Shown one piece after another: positions 1 to 6,326 of a DNA stretch of 12,676 bases. The position numbers and the translations under genes were made by a program. The stretch comes from an uncultured bacterium (GTDB taxonomy: Bacteria; Pseudomonadota; Alphaproteobacteria; SP197): positions 1 through 12,676 of the forward strand of contig CALLQH010000037.1 in assembly GCA_938014945.1 (NCBI GenBank). Reading direction: 5' to 3'. How positions within the stretch are numbered: the first letter of the stretch is position 1; every line of letters begins with the position of its first letter. The notes under the pieces are model-generated. The model worked only from the letters and a program-made list of their open reading frames with translations, searched no databases and was not told the DNA's origin.

Positions 1-186
1 GACGACCTTGTCGCCTGTGCCCAGCGCGGCGCGGAAGCGCAAATCGCCCGCATGCTCATGTACGAAGAGGAGACCCTGGCACTGGTCCGGCGCCGCACCC
101 TCACCGAGGAAGAGGCGGCGGCCATCGATGACCGGATCGACGCCTGGCTTGCTGCCAACGTGAACTGGTGGACGCCGCCTGAATGA
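1..186 (+). CDS. C-terminal fragment of an unrecognised protein
   Basis: The reading frame is open from the first base to a TGA at 184-186 and gives 61 residues; the 5' part lies outside the window. The visible tail is hydrophilic and probably helical, with an acidic run (YEEE), an Arg-rich stretch (RRRTLTEEE) and the ending NVNWWTPPE. It has no membrane segment, metal motif or Cys pair. I do not recognise the family. It converges on the membrane protein ending at 202, leaving 15 bp between the two stop codons and no clear terminator. It is called a gene because frame 1 is uninterrupted and the residue mix looks like real protein, whereas the opposite-strand frame here is very rich in Arg and Pro. 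Confidence 0.6.
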   Translation, partial: DDLVACAQRGAEAQIARMLMYEEETLALVRRRTLTEEEAAAIDDRIDAWLAANVNWWTPPE

Positions 187-201
187 CGCTGCCCCTGCGG
201 C

Positions 202-858
202 TCAGCGCCGCTGCGATCCCGGCATGACGCGCGCGACCGGCGGCGGCGGGGCGTGGGCGACCAGTTCCTGGAACGCGTTGTCCTGGTTGCGGCGGCGGCG
301 GTCCAGCGCTGCGGGATAATCGAAGAAGACGGTGGCCAGGATCACCCCGAAGGGCAGCAGCATCAGGGTCAGGGCCAGGGGAAACAGGGCGTCGTCGTCT
401 GCGCCGAAGCCGAGCTCGAGCACTTCCATGGCGAGGGCCAGGAATACCATCAGCCACACCAGCAGACGCCCCAGGGTGAAGGACGGCGGCAGGGCGCTAC
501 GGGAGAGACGCCAGAGGGCGAGGGTCAGCAGGTCGAACAGGAGCCAGACCGTGGCGAGGGCAAGGGAAGCCAGCGCGACCACGAACAGGCCGGGGTCGCG
601 GTGCAGTTCCGCCACCGGCAGCAGCAAAAGGGTCGCAGCCGCGACGAGAACGACGCCTCCGGTCCAGCACCGCAGCCGCGGAAGCGGTGCGGGCGCCACC
701 AGGCGCATGGCCCAGTAACCTGCCTCACCCAGAACGATCCAGGCGATCGCCGGCAACAGCATGTCCCGCCATGGGACAAGATCGCTGCCCTGCGGCATCA
801 GCTGGGACGACAACATCAGCCCCAGGGCGACACACCAGCCCGAAAACCGTGTCGGCAT
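202..858 (-). CDS. Polytopic inner-membrane protein, unknown function
   Basis: The product has 218 residues and about five to six hydrophobic segments, roughly at residues 6-21, 33-53, 67-84, 91-116, 131-150 and 158-178. A cytoplasmic-looking tail follows, with an Arg cluster (DRRRRNQ, about 186-192) and a Pro run (APPPP). An acidic patch (GADDDALF, 152-159) lies between the last two segments. The frame can be opened 18 bases earlier with GTG/ATG-type codons, but a strong GGAGGAG sits at 862-868 inside that extension and is correctly spaced for the ATG at 858, so I chose that start. It lies 102 bp downstream of another membrane protein on the same strand and may be co-transcribed with it. I recognise no family, and no substrate or catalytic residues can be proposed. 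Confidence 0.75.
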   Translation of the reverse strand: MPTRFSGWCVALGLMLSSQLMPQGSDLVPWRDMLLPAIAWIVLGEAGYWAMRLVAPAPLPRLRCWTGGVVLVAAATLLLLPVAELHRDPGLFVVALASLALATVWLLFDLLTLALWRLSRSALPPSFTLGRLLVWLMVFLALAMEVLELGFGADDDALFPLALTLMLLPFGVILATVFFDYPAALDRRRRNQDNAFQELVAHAPPPPVARVMPGSQRR

Positions 859-861
859 GAT

Positions 862-868
862 CTCCTCC
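862..868 (-). promoter_or_regulatory. Shine-Dalgarno that sets the start at 858
   Basis: On the minus strand the sequence reads GGAGGAG-ATC-ATG. This is a near-perfect anti-16S match with the GGAGG core five bases from the ATG at 856-858. It falls within the longer open frame that begins at 876, which argues against that earlier start. Confidence 0.7.
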
Positions 869-960
869 GGCACCATCCGGGAAACATCATGCAGGGACCG
901 TTCCGCCGCGCGGTGACCGCCGACACCATCGGGGCGCTTTGGTCGTTCGGCAGCGGAGGT

Positions 961-1776
961 TCAGCGCCGGCGGACCACGGTCGGCGGTGTGGTGATGCGG
1001 CCGTGCAGGGCGCTGGCGCGCGTCTCCGCGGGCGCCGCCGGGCGCGCGGCCGCGTTGCGCAGGGTGCCGACGAGGCGGCCGCGGGCCTGCGCGAGGTCCT
1101 GGCGGCTCGCCCCTCCCTCTCCCCGGCTGCGCGACAGCAGGGCGCGCGGCAGTTCGACCAGCAGGGTCAGCGCGACGCCCGCGGCCAGCGCCAGGCCCAG
1201 GGCGCCAAGCCCCGCGTCGACCGGCGGTTTGTCGAGGGTGCCCTCGTGGTGCAGCCACAGGGTCCAGGCCAGCCCCGCCAGGCCCAGGGCGAAGGCGAGC
1301 GTGCCCGCCGAAAGGAAGGGCGTTTCGCTGCGCCGCCCGAGGCGGGCAAGCAGGGCGCGGGAAAGGTCGATCAGCAGCAGCCAGGCAAGGCCCATGCCGG
1401 CCAGGGGAAGCAGGAGCTGGAGCAGGGCATCGGCATCCCTGATGCTGCGCGGATCGTCGCCGGCCTGCAGGGCGATCAGGCTGCCCGCCGACAGGGTGGC
1501 AAGCGTCCAGCCGCTGAGACGGAAGACCCAGGCCGGCGCGGGACCCGGCGTCGCGGCGCGCAGGAGGGCGCCCAGCACCCGCCCGCCAAGCGACCAGAGC
1601 ACCACCGCAAGCCCGAGGACAGCCATGTAATCGATGAGATTGTCGACAACGCTGCCGGTACGGGCCTGCGAAAAGCGCAGGTAAAGGGTCGCAACGAAGC
1701 TCAGCGCGAGCCAGAACCAGCTCCCCGCCATGCCATAGGTCGCCTTGCGCATCCCGCCTGCGGGCGCCGCCGCCAT
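961..1776 (-). CDS. Polytopic inner-membrane protein, unknown function
   Basis: The product has 271 residues with about six hydrophobic segments, near residues 16-34, 48-72, 85-105, 116-137, 155-176 and 188-212. A basic, soluble C-terminal tail of about 55 residues follows, rich in Ala, Arg and Ser and ending TPPTVVRRR. A GTG lies directly before the ATG at 1776; GGGGAGG at 1782-1788 places its GGAGG core five bases from the ATG, so I take the ATG. It is the first gene of a tandem pair with the membrane protein at 202-858 and is divergent from the PqiA-family gene across 56 bp. The family is not recognised. The two tandem proteins share no obvious motif, and I can only infer a role in the inner membrane. 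Confidence 0.75.
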   Translation of the reverse strand: MAAAPAGGMRKATYGMAGSWFWLALSFVATLYLRFSQARTGSVVDNLIDYMAVLGLAVVLWSLGGRVLGALLRAATPGPAPAWVFRLSGWTLATLSAGSLIALQAGDDPRSIRDADALLQLLLPLAGMGLAWLLLIDLSRALLARLGRRSETPFLSAGTLAFALGLAGLAWTLWLHHEGTLDKPPVDAGLGALGLALAAGVALTLLVELPRALLSRSRGEGGASRQDLAQARGRLVGTLRNAAARPAAPAETRASALHGRITTPPTVVRRR

Positions 1777-1800
1777 CACCGCCTCCCCGGCCCGTGCTTG

Positions 1801-1829
1801 CCCAGCCTAGCCGAAGCAGCGAGGCTGGG
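1801..1829. promoter_or_regulatory. Inverted repeat in a divergent promoter gap
   Basis: Perfect 8-bp arms, CCCAGCCT at 1801-1808 and AGGCTGGG at 1822-1829, are separated by 13 bp. They lie in the 56-bp gap between two divergent starts (1776 minus, 1833 plus). The right arm contains the only GAGG-like ribosome-binding candidate for the plus-strand gene and ends three bases before its ATG. It could be an operator, or an RNA hairpin hiding the ribosome site. Function is inference only. Confidence 0.35.
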
Positions 1830-1832
1830 GCC

Positions 1833-2324
1833 ATGGAAAGACACATCACCCGCGACCCGCTCACCGGCCTTCTGTTGCTGGCCGCGCTCGCCGCCCTTGT
1901 GGCCGGCCTGACCCTGCCCGCCCTGACGGTGGAGAAATTCTGGGTCTTCGAGAATTCCAAGTCCATCGGCGGCGCGGTGATCGCGCTGTTCGCCAAGGGC
2001 CACATCCTGCTTGGCCTGGTGGTGACGACCTTCTCGATCCTGTTCCCGCTGGCCAAGCTGGCGCTGACCCTGCGCATCTGGATGGCGCCCGACATCACCG
2101 CGCCCGGCGTGCAGCGGGCGATCCGCTGGACGGTGACGCTCGGCAAGTGGTCGATGCTGGATGTCTTCATGGCCGCGATCGTCGTCGCGACCCTGACGCT
2201 GGGCATGATCGCCAGTGTCACCACCGACATCGGCCTCTACATCTTCGGCGGCTCCATCGTGCTCGCCATGCTGGCGGCCCACCGCCTGGAAGGGCGGCTG
2301 GCGCAGGCGCTGGGCGGCGGCTGA
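1833..2324 (+). CDS. PqiA-family (paraquat-inducible protein A) membrane protein, single domain
   Basis: The product has 163 residues and about four membrane segments (near 12-31, 46-80 as one long or two short, 112-130, 134-151). The motif GKWSMLDVF at 104-112 is the hallmark of the PqiA domain. E. coli PqiA carries two such domains, while this protein has one, a form common in alphaproteobacteria. PqiA proteins are inner-membrane partners of MCE-domain PqiB and lipoprotein PqiC in lipid transport across the envelope. No MCE or PqiC gene is visible here, so this copy stands alone in the window. I chose the ATG at 1833; an in-frame GTG at 1794 would add 13 polar residues and lie almost on the divergent gene. 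htpG follows 77 bp downstream but has its own predicted promoter. The family call is firm; the exact role is not. Confidence 0.88.
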   Translation: MERHITRDPLTGLLLLAALAALVAGLTLPALTVEKFWVFENSKSIGGAVIALFAKGHILLGLVVTTFSILFPLAKLALTLRIWMAPDITAPGVQRAIRWTVTLGKWSMLDVFMAAIVVATLTLGMIASVTTDIGLYIFGGSIVLAMLAAHRLEGRLAQALGGG

Positions 2325-2335
2325 AGCGATGGCGG

Positions 2336-2366
2336 CTTGACGGCGGCGATTCCGCGCCTAAATCAG
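2336..2366 (+). promoter_or_regulatory. Predicted RpoH (sigma-32) heat-shock promoter of htpG
   Basis: CTTG at 2336-2339 is followed after exactly 17 bases by CCTAAATCAG at 2357-2366. The alphaproteobacterial heat-shock consensus as I know it is CTTG-N17-CYTATNTNNG; only the fifth base of the second element departs from it. The element ends 35 bp before the htpG ATG, and HtpG is a classic RpoH target. The match is seen directly; use by RpoH is inferred. Confidence 0.6.
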
Positions 2367-2390
2367 CCTCAAACCACAGACATTCCAGAC

Positions 2391-2395
2391 AGGAG
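2391..2395 (+). promoter_or_regulatory. Shine-Dalgarno deciding the htpG start
   Basis: AGGAG lies directly against an ATG at 2396, too close to serve it, and six bases before the in-frame ATG at 2402. The second ATG is therefore the likely start, giving a protein that begins MAEAAT. Confidence 0.6.
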
Positions 2396-2401
2396 ATGGC
2401 C

Positions 2402-4300
2402 ATGGCCGAAGCGGCAACGGCGGAGCGGCATGAATTCCAGGCGGAGGTCAGCCGTGTCCTCGATATCGTCGTCAACTCGCTCTACTCCAAGCGCGAGATC
2501 TTCCTGCGCGAGCTGATCTCCAACGCCTCGGACGCCTGCGACAAGCTGCGCTACGAGGCCCAGCTCGACAGCACGCTGATCGCCGACGACGCCGATCTGA
2601 AGATCACCATCACGCCCGACGAGAAGGCCAAGACGCTGACCGTCGCCGACAACGGCATCGGCATGAGCCGCCAGGAGCTGGTCGAGAACCTGGGCACCAT
2701 CGCCGGTTCCGGCACGGCGAAGTTCGCGGCCAAACTCGCCGAGGCCGAGAAGGACAAATCGAAGAAGGAGAAGGCCGATGTCAGCCTGATCGGCCAGTTC
2801 GGCGTCGGCTTCTACGCCGCCTTCATGGTCGCCGAATCGGTCACCGTGACCAGCCGCCGCGCCGGCACCGACGAGGCATGGCGCTGGACCAGCGACGGCC
2901 ACGGCAGCTTCGAGATCGAGCCGGTGGAGGCTGAGACGCCGCGCGGCACGACGATCGTGATGAAGCTGAAGAAGGACGCCAGGGAGTTCAGCGAGGAAGC
3001 CCGCATCCGCCACATCATCACGACCTATTCCGACCACATCGGCCTGCCGGTGTGGCTCAACGCAGACGGCAAGAGTGAGCAGATCAACGAGGCCGCGGCC
3101 CTGTGGACCCGGCCGAAGTCGGAGATTTCCGAAGAGCAGTACCAGGAGTTCTACCGCCACGTCGCCCACGGCTTCGACGAGCCGTGGATGACGCTCCACA
3201 ACAAGGCCGAGGGTGTCGTCACCTACACCAACCTGCTCTTCATCCCCTCGCGTGCGCCCTTCGATCTCTTCGATCCGGCGCGCCGCCACGGCGTGAAGCT
3301 CTACGTGCGCAAGGTCTTCATCACCGACGACTGCGAGGGGCTGGTGCCGGGCTGGCTGCGTTTCCTGAAAGGCGTGGTCGACAGCGAGGACCTGCCGCTC
3401 AACGTCAGCCGCGAGCTGCTGCAGGCCAATCCCGTGGTGGCGCGCATCTCCAAGGCGCTGGTCAAGCGGGTGCTGGGCGAGCTGAAGAAGAAGGCCGAGA
3501 AGGACCCGGAGGCCTACACGGCATTCTGGAACGCCTTCGGCCAGGTGCTCAAGGAAGGCATCTACGAGGATCACGAGCGGCGCGACGAGCTGCTGAAGCT
3601 TGCCCGCTTCAAGTCGACCGCGGTCGATGGCGTCACCAGCCTCGACGACTATCTCGCGCGCATGAAGGAAGGCCAGAACGAGATCTTCCTCATCACCGGC
3701 GACAACGCCGCGACCATGAAGCAGAGCCCGCAGCTGGAAGCCTTCCGCGCTCGCGGCATCGAGGTGCTGCTGCTGGACGAGCCGGTCGACGAGTTCTGGA
3801 CGATGTCGGCCGATGCCTACGAGGGCAAGAGCTTCGCCAGCGTCAGCCGCGGCGACATCGATCTTTCCGCCATCGGCGGCGAGGACGCCAAGGACGAGGA
3901 GCAGAAGGACGCGACACCCGAGGGCGAACTCTCCGCGCTGATCGCCATGGTGAAGCTGGCGCTGGAAAGCCAGGTGAAGGATGTGCGCGAGTCGAAGCGC
4001 CTGACGGATTCGGCCTGCTGCCTGGTGGTCGACGAGGGCGAGATGAACATGCGCCTGCAGAAGATGCTGAAGGCGACCGGCCAGCTCAACCAGGCCGGCC
4101 AGCAGATCCTGGAGATCAACGCCAGGCACCCGCTGATCAAGGCCCTGGCCGACAAGGCCAAGGGCGGTTCCAGCCGCGAGATCGAGGACATGGCCTTCCT
4201 GCTGCTCGACCAGGCGAAGATCCTGGAGGGCGAACCCCCCGCCGACATCGCCGCCTTCGCTCGCCGCATGAGCGCGGCCATGGCCAAGGCCGTGGGTTAG
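2402..4300 (+). CDS. htpG: Molecular chaperone HtpG (Hsp90 family)
   Basis: This is a cytosolic ATP-dependent dimeric chaperone of 632 residues, close to the 624 of E. coli HtpG. The N-terminal GHKL ATPase domain shows FLRELISNASDA (catalytic Glu37, Asn41), VADNGIGM with nucleotide-contacting Asp83, GTIAGSGT, and the lid motif GQFGVGFYAAF (131-141). The middle domain contains the conserved segments around VDSEDLPLNVSRE and the client/ATPase-contact regions. The C-terminal dimerisation domain ends near AAFARRMSAAMAKAVG and lacks the eukaryotic MEEVD tail, as expected in bacteria. AGGAG spacing favours the ATG at 2402 over the one at 2396. It is transcribed from its own predicted RpoH promoter at 2336-2366 and is convergent with the dehydrogenase gene across 12 bp. 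All domains are complete and nothing looks damaged. Confidence 0.98.
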   Translation: MAEAATAERHEFQAEVSRVLDIVVNSLYSKREIFLRELISNASDACDKLRYEAQLDSTLIADDADLKITITPDEKAKTLTVADNGIGMSRQELVENLGTIAGSGTAKFAAKLAEAEKDKSKKEKADVSLIGQFGVGFYAAFMVAESVTVTSRRAGTDEAWRWTSDGHGSFEIEPVEAETPRGTTIVMKLKKDAREFSEEARIRHIITTYSDHIGLPVWLNADGKSEQINEAAALWTRPKSEISEEQYQEFYRHVAHGFDEPWMTLHNKAEGVVTYTNLLFIPSRAPFDLFDPARRHGVKLYVRKVFITDDCEGLVPGWLRFLKGVVDSEDLPLNVSRELLQANPVVARISKALVKRVLGELKKKAEKDPEAYTAFWNAFGQVLKEGIYEDHERRDELLKLARFKSTAVDGVTSLDDYLARMKEGQNEIFLITGDNAATMKQSPQLEAFRARGIEVLLLDEPVDEFWTMSADAYEGKSFASVSRGDIDLSAIGGEDAKDEEQKDATPEGELSALIAMVKLALESQVKDVRESKRLTDSACCLVVDEGEMNMRLQKMLKATGQLNQAGQQILEINARHPLIKALADKAKGGSSREIEDMAFLLLDQAKILEGEPPADIAAFARRMSAAMAKAVG

Positions 4301-4312
4301 GCGGCGCGTGTC

Positions 4313-5341
4313 TTAACGTTCAGCGTCCTGGAACCCCTCCACGACGATCTTGCCGCGGGCCTTGCCGCTTTCGATGAGGGCGTGGGCCTTCTTCAGGGTG
4401 GCGGCGTCGATGGGGTGGAGGGTTTCGGTCAGCGTCGTGGCGATGCGGCCGGCGTCGACCAGTTCGGCGACGCGGTTGAGCAGGTGGCCCTGTTCGTCCA
4501 TGTCGGGCGTCTCGAAGAGCGAGCGGGTGAACATCAGTTCCCAGTGCACCGATACGGACTTGCGCTTGAAGGGCAGGACGTCGAGCGATTCGGGATCGTC
4601 GATCAGACCGAAGCGGCCCTGGGGCGCGATCAGCTCGACGATCTCCGCAAGATGCTGCGCCGTCTGCGTCGTGGAAAAGACGAAGGCCGGCGCGCCGATG
4701 CCCAGGGCCGCCACCTCGCCCGCCAGCGGCCGGCCGTGATCGACCACATGATGGGCGCCGAGCTTGCGCGCCCAGGCCTGCGTCTCCGGCCGCGAGGCCG
4801 TGGCGATGACGGTGAGGTCGGTCAGCGCGCGCAGAAGCTGGATCGCGATCGAGCCGACGCCGCCCGCGCCGCCGACGATGAGCACGGCGTTGGCCGCACC
4901 CGGCACCGCGCGGGTGACGTCCAGCCGGTCGAAGAGCATTTCCCAGGCGGTGATGGCGGTGAGCGGCAGGGCCGCAGCCTCCGCATCGCTGAGGCTGGCC
5001 GGCTTGCGCCCCACGATGCGTTCGTCGACCAGATGGAACTGGCTGTTGGCGCCCTGGCGGATCAGCGACCCGGCGTAGAACACCGCATCGCCCGGCTTGA
5101 AGGCGCTGACCGCATCGCCGGTCTCGACGACGCGGCCGCAGACATCCCAGCCCAGCACCTTCCAGCCGCCCTCTTCGGCCGAGGCGCGGCGGCGCACCTT
5201 GGTGTCGACCGGATTGACCGAGACGGCGGCAACCTCGACCAGCAGGTCGCGCGGACCGGGCACCGGCCGGTCGAGCTCGATGTCGACCAGGGCGTCCTCG
5301 CGGTCGATGGCGCCCATGGTCTGGTAGCCGATCGCTTTCAT
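4313..5341 (-). CDS. Zinc-independent MDR alcohol dehydrogenase / quinone oxidoreductase-like protein
   Basis: The protein has 342 residues and belongs to the medium-chain dehydrogenase/reductase superfamily, in the group annotated as zinc-binding alcohol dehydrogenase family protein. The GroES-like N-terminal domain includes VNPVDTKVR (42-50) and VLGWDVCGRVVETG (62-75). The Rossmann domain carries IVGGAGGVGSIAIQLLR (155-171), the NAD(P)H-binding glycine motif. I see neither the GHE catalytic-zinc motif nor the four-Cys structural-zinc lobe, so despite the family name it probably works without zinc, reducing quinones or enones with NADPH. The exact substrate cannot be read from sequence. The ATG at 5341 has AAGGA at 5350-5354, eight bases upstream. 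A candidate sigma-70 promoter lies at 5380-5408. It converges on htpG with only 12 bp between stop codons and is divergent from the dioxygenase operon. Confidence 0.9.
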   Translation of the reverse strand: MKAIGYQTMGAIDREDALVDIELDRPVPGPRDLLVEVAAVSVNPVDTKVRRRASAEEGGWKVLGWDVCGRVVETGDAVSAFKPGDAVFYAGSLIRQGANSQFHLVDERIVGRKPASLSDAEAAALPLTAITAWEMLFDRLDVTRAVPGAANAVLIVGGAGGVGSIAIQLLRALTDLTVIATASRPETQAWARKLGAHHVVDHGRPLAGEVAALGIGAPAFVFSTTQTAQHLAEIVELIAPQGRFGLIDDPESLDVLPFKRKSVSVHWELMFTRSLFETPDMDEQGHLLNRVAELVDAGRIATTLTETLHPIDAATLKKAHALIESGKARGKIVVEGFQDAER

Positions 5342-5379
5342 GGCAGTGATCCTTCGGAGGCGGGGAATCGCGGGGCGGC

Positions 5380-5408
5380 AGTATCGAGGCAGACGCCCCC
5401 GTGGCCAA
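5380..5408 (-). promoter_or_regulatory. Candidate sigma-70 promoter for the MDR dehydrogenase
   Basis: Read on the minus strand, TTGGCC (5403-5408) and GATACT (5380-5385) are separated by 17 bp. Each matches four of six consensus bases. The -10 element lies 38 bp upstream of the ATG at 5341. This is a weak but correctly spaced match. Confidence 0.3.
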
Positions 5409-5461
5409 GGCCGGGTACTCGGCTCTTAACGGCGGCGCCTTGACGGTGTTAACTCCGGCCC

Positions 5462-6325
5462 ATGACCACACTCGACATACGCCCGCTGGGTTCCTGCCTG
5501 GGGGCAGAGATCCGCGGCCTCGACCTGAAGACCCTGAGCGACGACGAGGAGGCCGCGCTGAAGGCGGCCTTTGCCGAGCACCGCGTCCTGGTGGTGCGCG
5601 ACCAGAGCCTCGATCCCGGCGAGCAGGAGGCATTTTCGGCGCGCCTTGGGCCGCTCTACCGCATGCCCTACGTCAAGCCGATCGACGGCCACCCCGATGT
5701 CATCGCCGTGCTGAAGGAGGCCGACGAGGTCAATGTCTCGACCTTCGGCTCCTGGTGGCATGCCGACTTCAGCTATCTGGAGGAACCGCCGGTCTATTCG
5801 ATCCTGCAGTCGGTGGAATTGCCGCCCAAGGGGGGCGACACCCTGTTTGCCGATTGCTGTGCCGCCTATGACGCGCTTTCGGACGGCATGAAGAAGCTGC
5901 TCGATCCGCTGAAGGTCATGCATTCGGGCCACATCTACGGCACGAAGCTGGCAAGCGACGGCACCAAGGGGCGCATGCGCAGCGTCCAGGTCTCCACCGG
6001 CCATGCCGAGGCCGATGTCGAGCGCGCCCATCCGCTGGTGCGCCTGCATCCGCCCACGGGACGGCGCGCCCTGTTCGCCAGCCCGACCTACACGACCCGG
6101 CTGGAGGGCATGACCGTGGCGGAAAGCAAACCCATCCTGGAATACCTCTACCAGCACATCGCCATGCCGCAGTTCACCCTGCGCCAGAGCTGGCGGCCGG
6201 GCGACCTGCTGATGTGGGACAACCGCGCCGTCGTCCACCTGGCGGTCAACGACTACGACGGCTACCGCCGCCTGCTCCATCGCACCACGGTCGCGGCCGA
6301 ACGGCCGGTCCCGGCGGTGGCCTGA
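5462..6325 (+). CDS. TauD/TfdA-family Fe(II)/2-oxoglutarate-dependent dioxygenase
   Basis: This 287-residue cytosolic enzyme is predicted to couple oxidative decarboxylation of 2-oxoglutarate to hydroxylation of a small substrate, often with cleavage of a C-S or C-O bond. The iron facial triad is visible: His100 and Asp102 in WWHADFSY, and His259 in WDNRAVVHLAV. Arg270, eleven residues after the distal His, matches the 2-oxoglutarate-binding Arg266 of E. coli TauD, and the HRTTV that follows is also typical. Length is normal for TauD (about 283). The real substrate is unknown: taurine, another sulfonate, an aryloxyacid or a nitro compound are all possible. An in-frame TAA at 5450-5452 excludes any earlier start. 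I see no good Shine-Dalgarno before the ATG, which is unusual for this window. The next gene starts one base after the stop, so the two form an operon. Confidence 0.93.
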   Translation: MTTLDIRPLGSCLGAEIRGLDLKTLSDDEEAALKAAFAEHRVLVVRDQSLDPGEQEAFSARLGPLYRMPYVKPIDGHPDVIAVLKEADEVNVSTFGSWWHADFSYLEEPPVYSILQSVELPPKGGDTLFADCCAAYDALSDGMKKLLDPLKVMHSGHIYGTKLASDGTKGRMRSVQVSTGHAEADVERAHPLVRLHPPTGRRALFASPTYTTRLEGMTVAESKPILEYLYQHIAMPQFTLRQSWRPGDLLMWDNRAVVHLAVNDYDGYRRLLHRTTVAAERPVPAVA

Positions 6326-6326
6326 G

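Noticed and set aside
253..1911. A 552-residue open frame on the plus strand opposite the two membrane proteins
   Set aside because: Its translation is dominated by Gln, Gly, Arg and Ala with no domain-like pattern. It is the antisense shadow of GC-rich membrane-protein genes that have clear hydrophobic segments and good ribosome sites.
887..2230. A 447-residue minus-strand open frame overlapping the PqiA-family gene
   Set aside because: It overlaps well-supported genes on both strands in another frame and becomes Arg, Pro and Gly rich without motifs.
2369..4129. A 586-residue minus-strand open frame opposite htpG
   Set aside because: It is exactly antisense to a full-length, motif-complete HtpG and shows repetitive Leu, Val, Asp, His and Gln composition typical of an antisense frame in high-GC DNA.
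4301..4312. A terminator between htpG and the convergent dehydrogenase gene
   Set aside because: Only 12 bases separate the stop codons and they form no stem, so any termination must occur inside the opposing gene.
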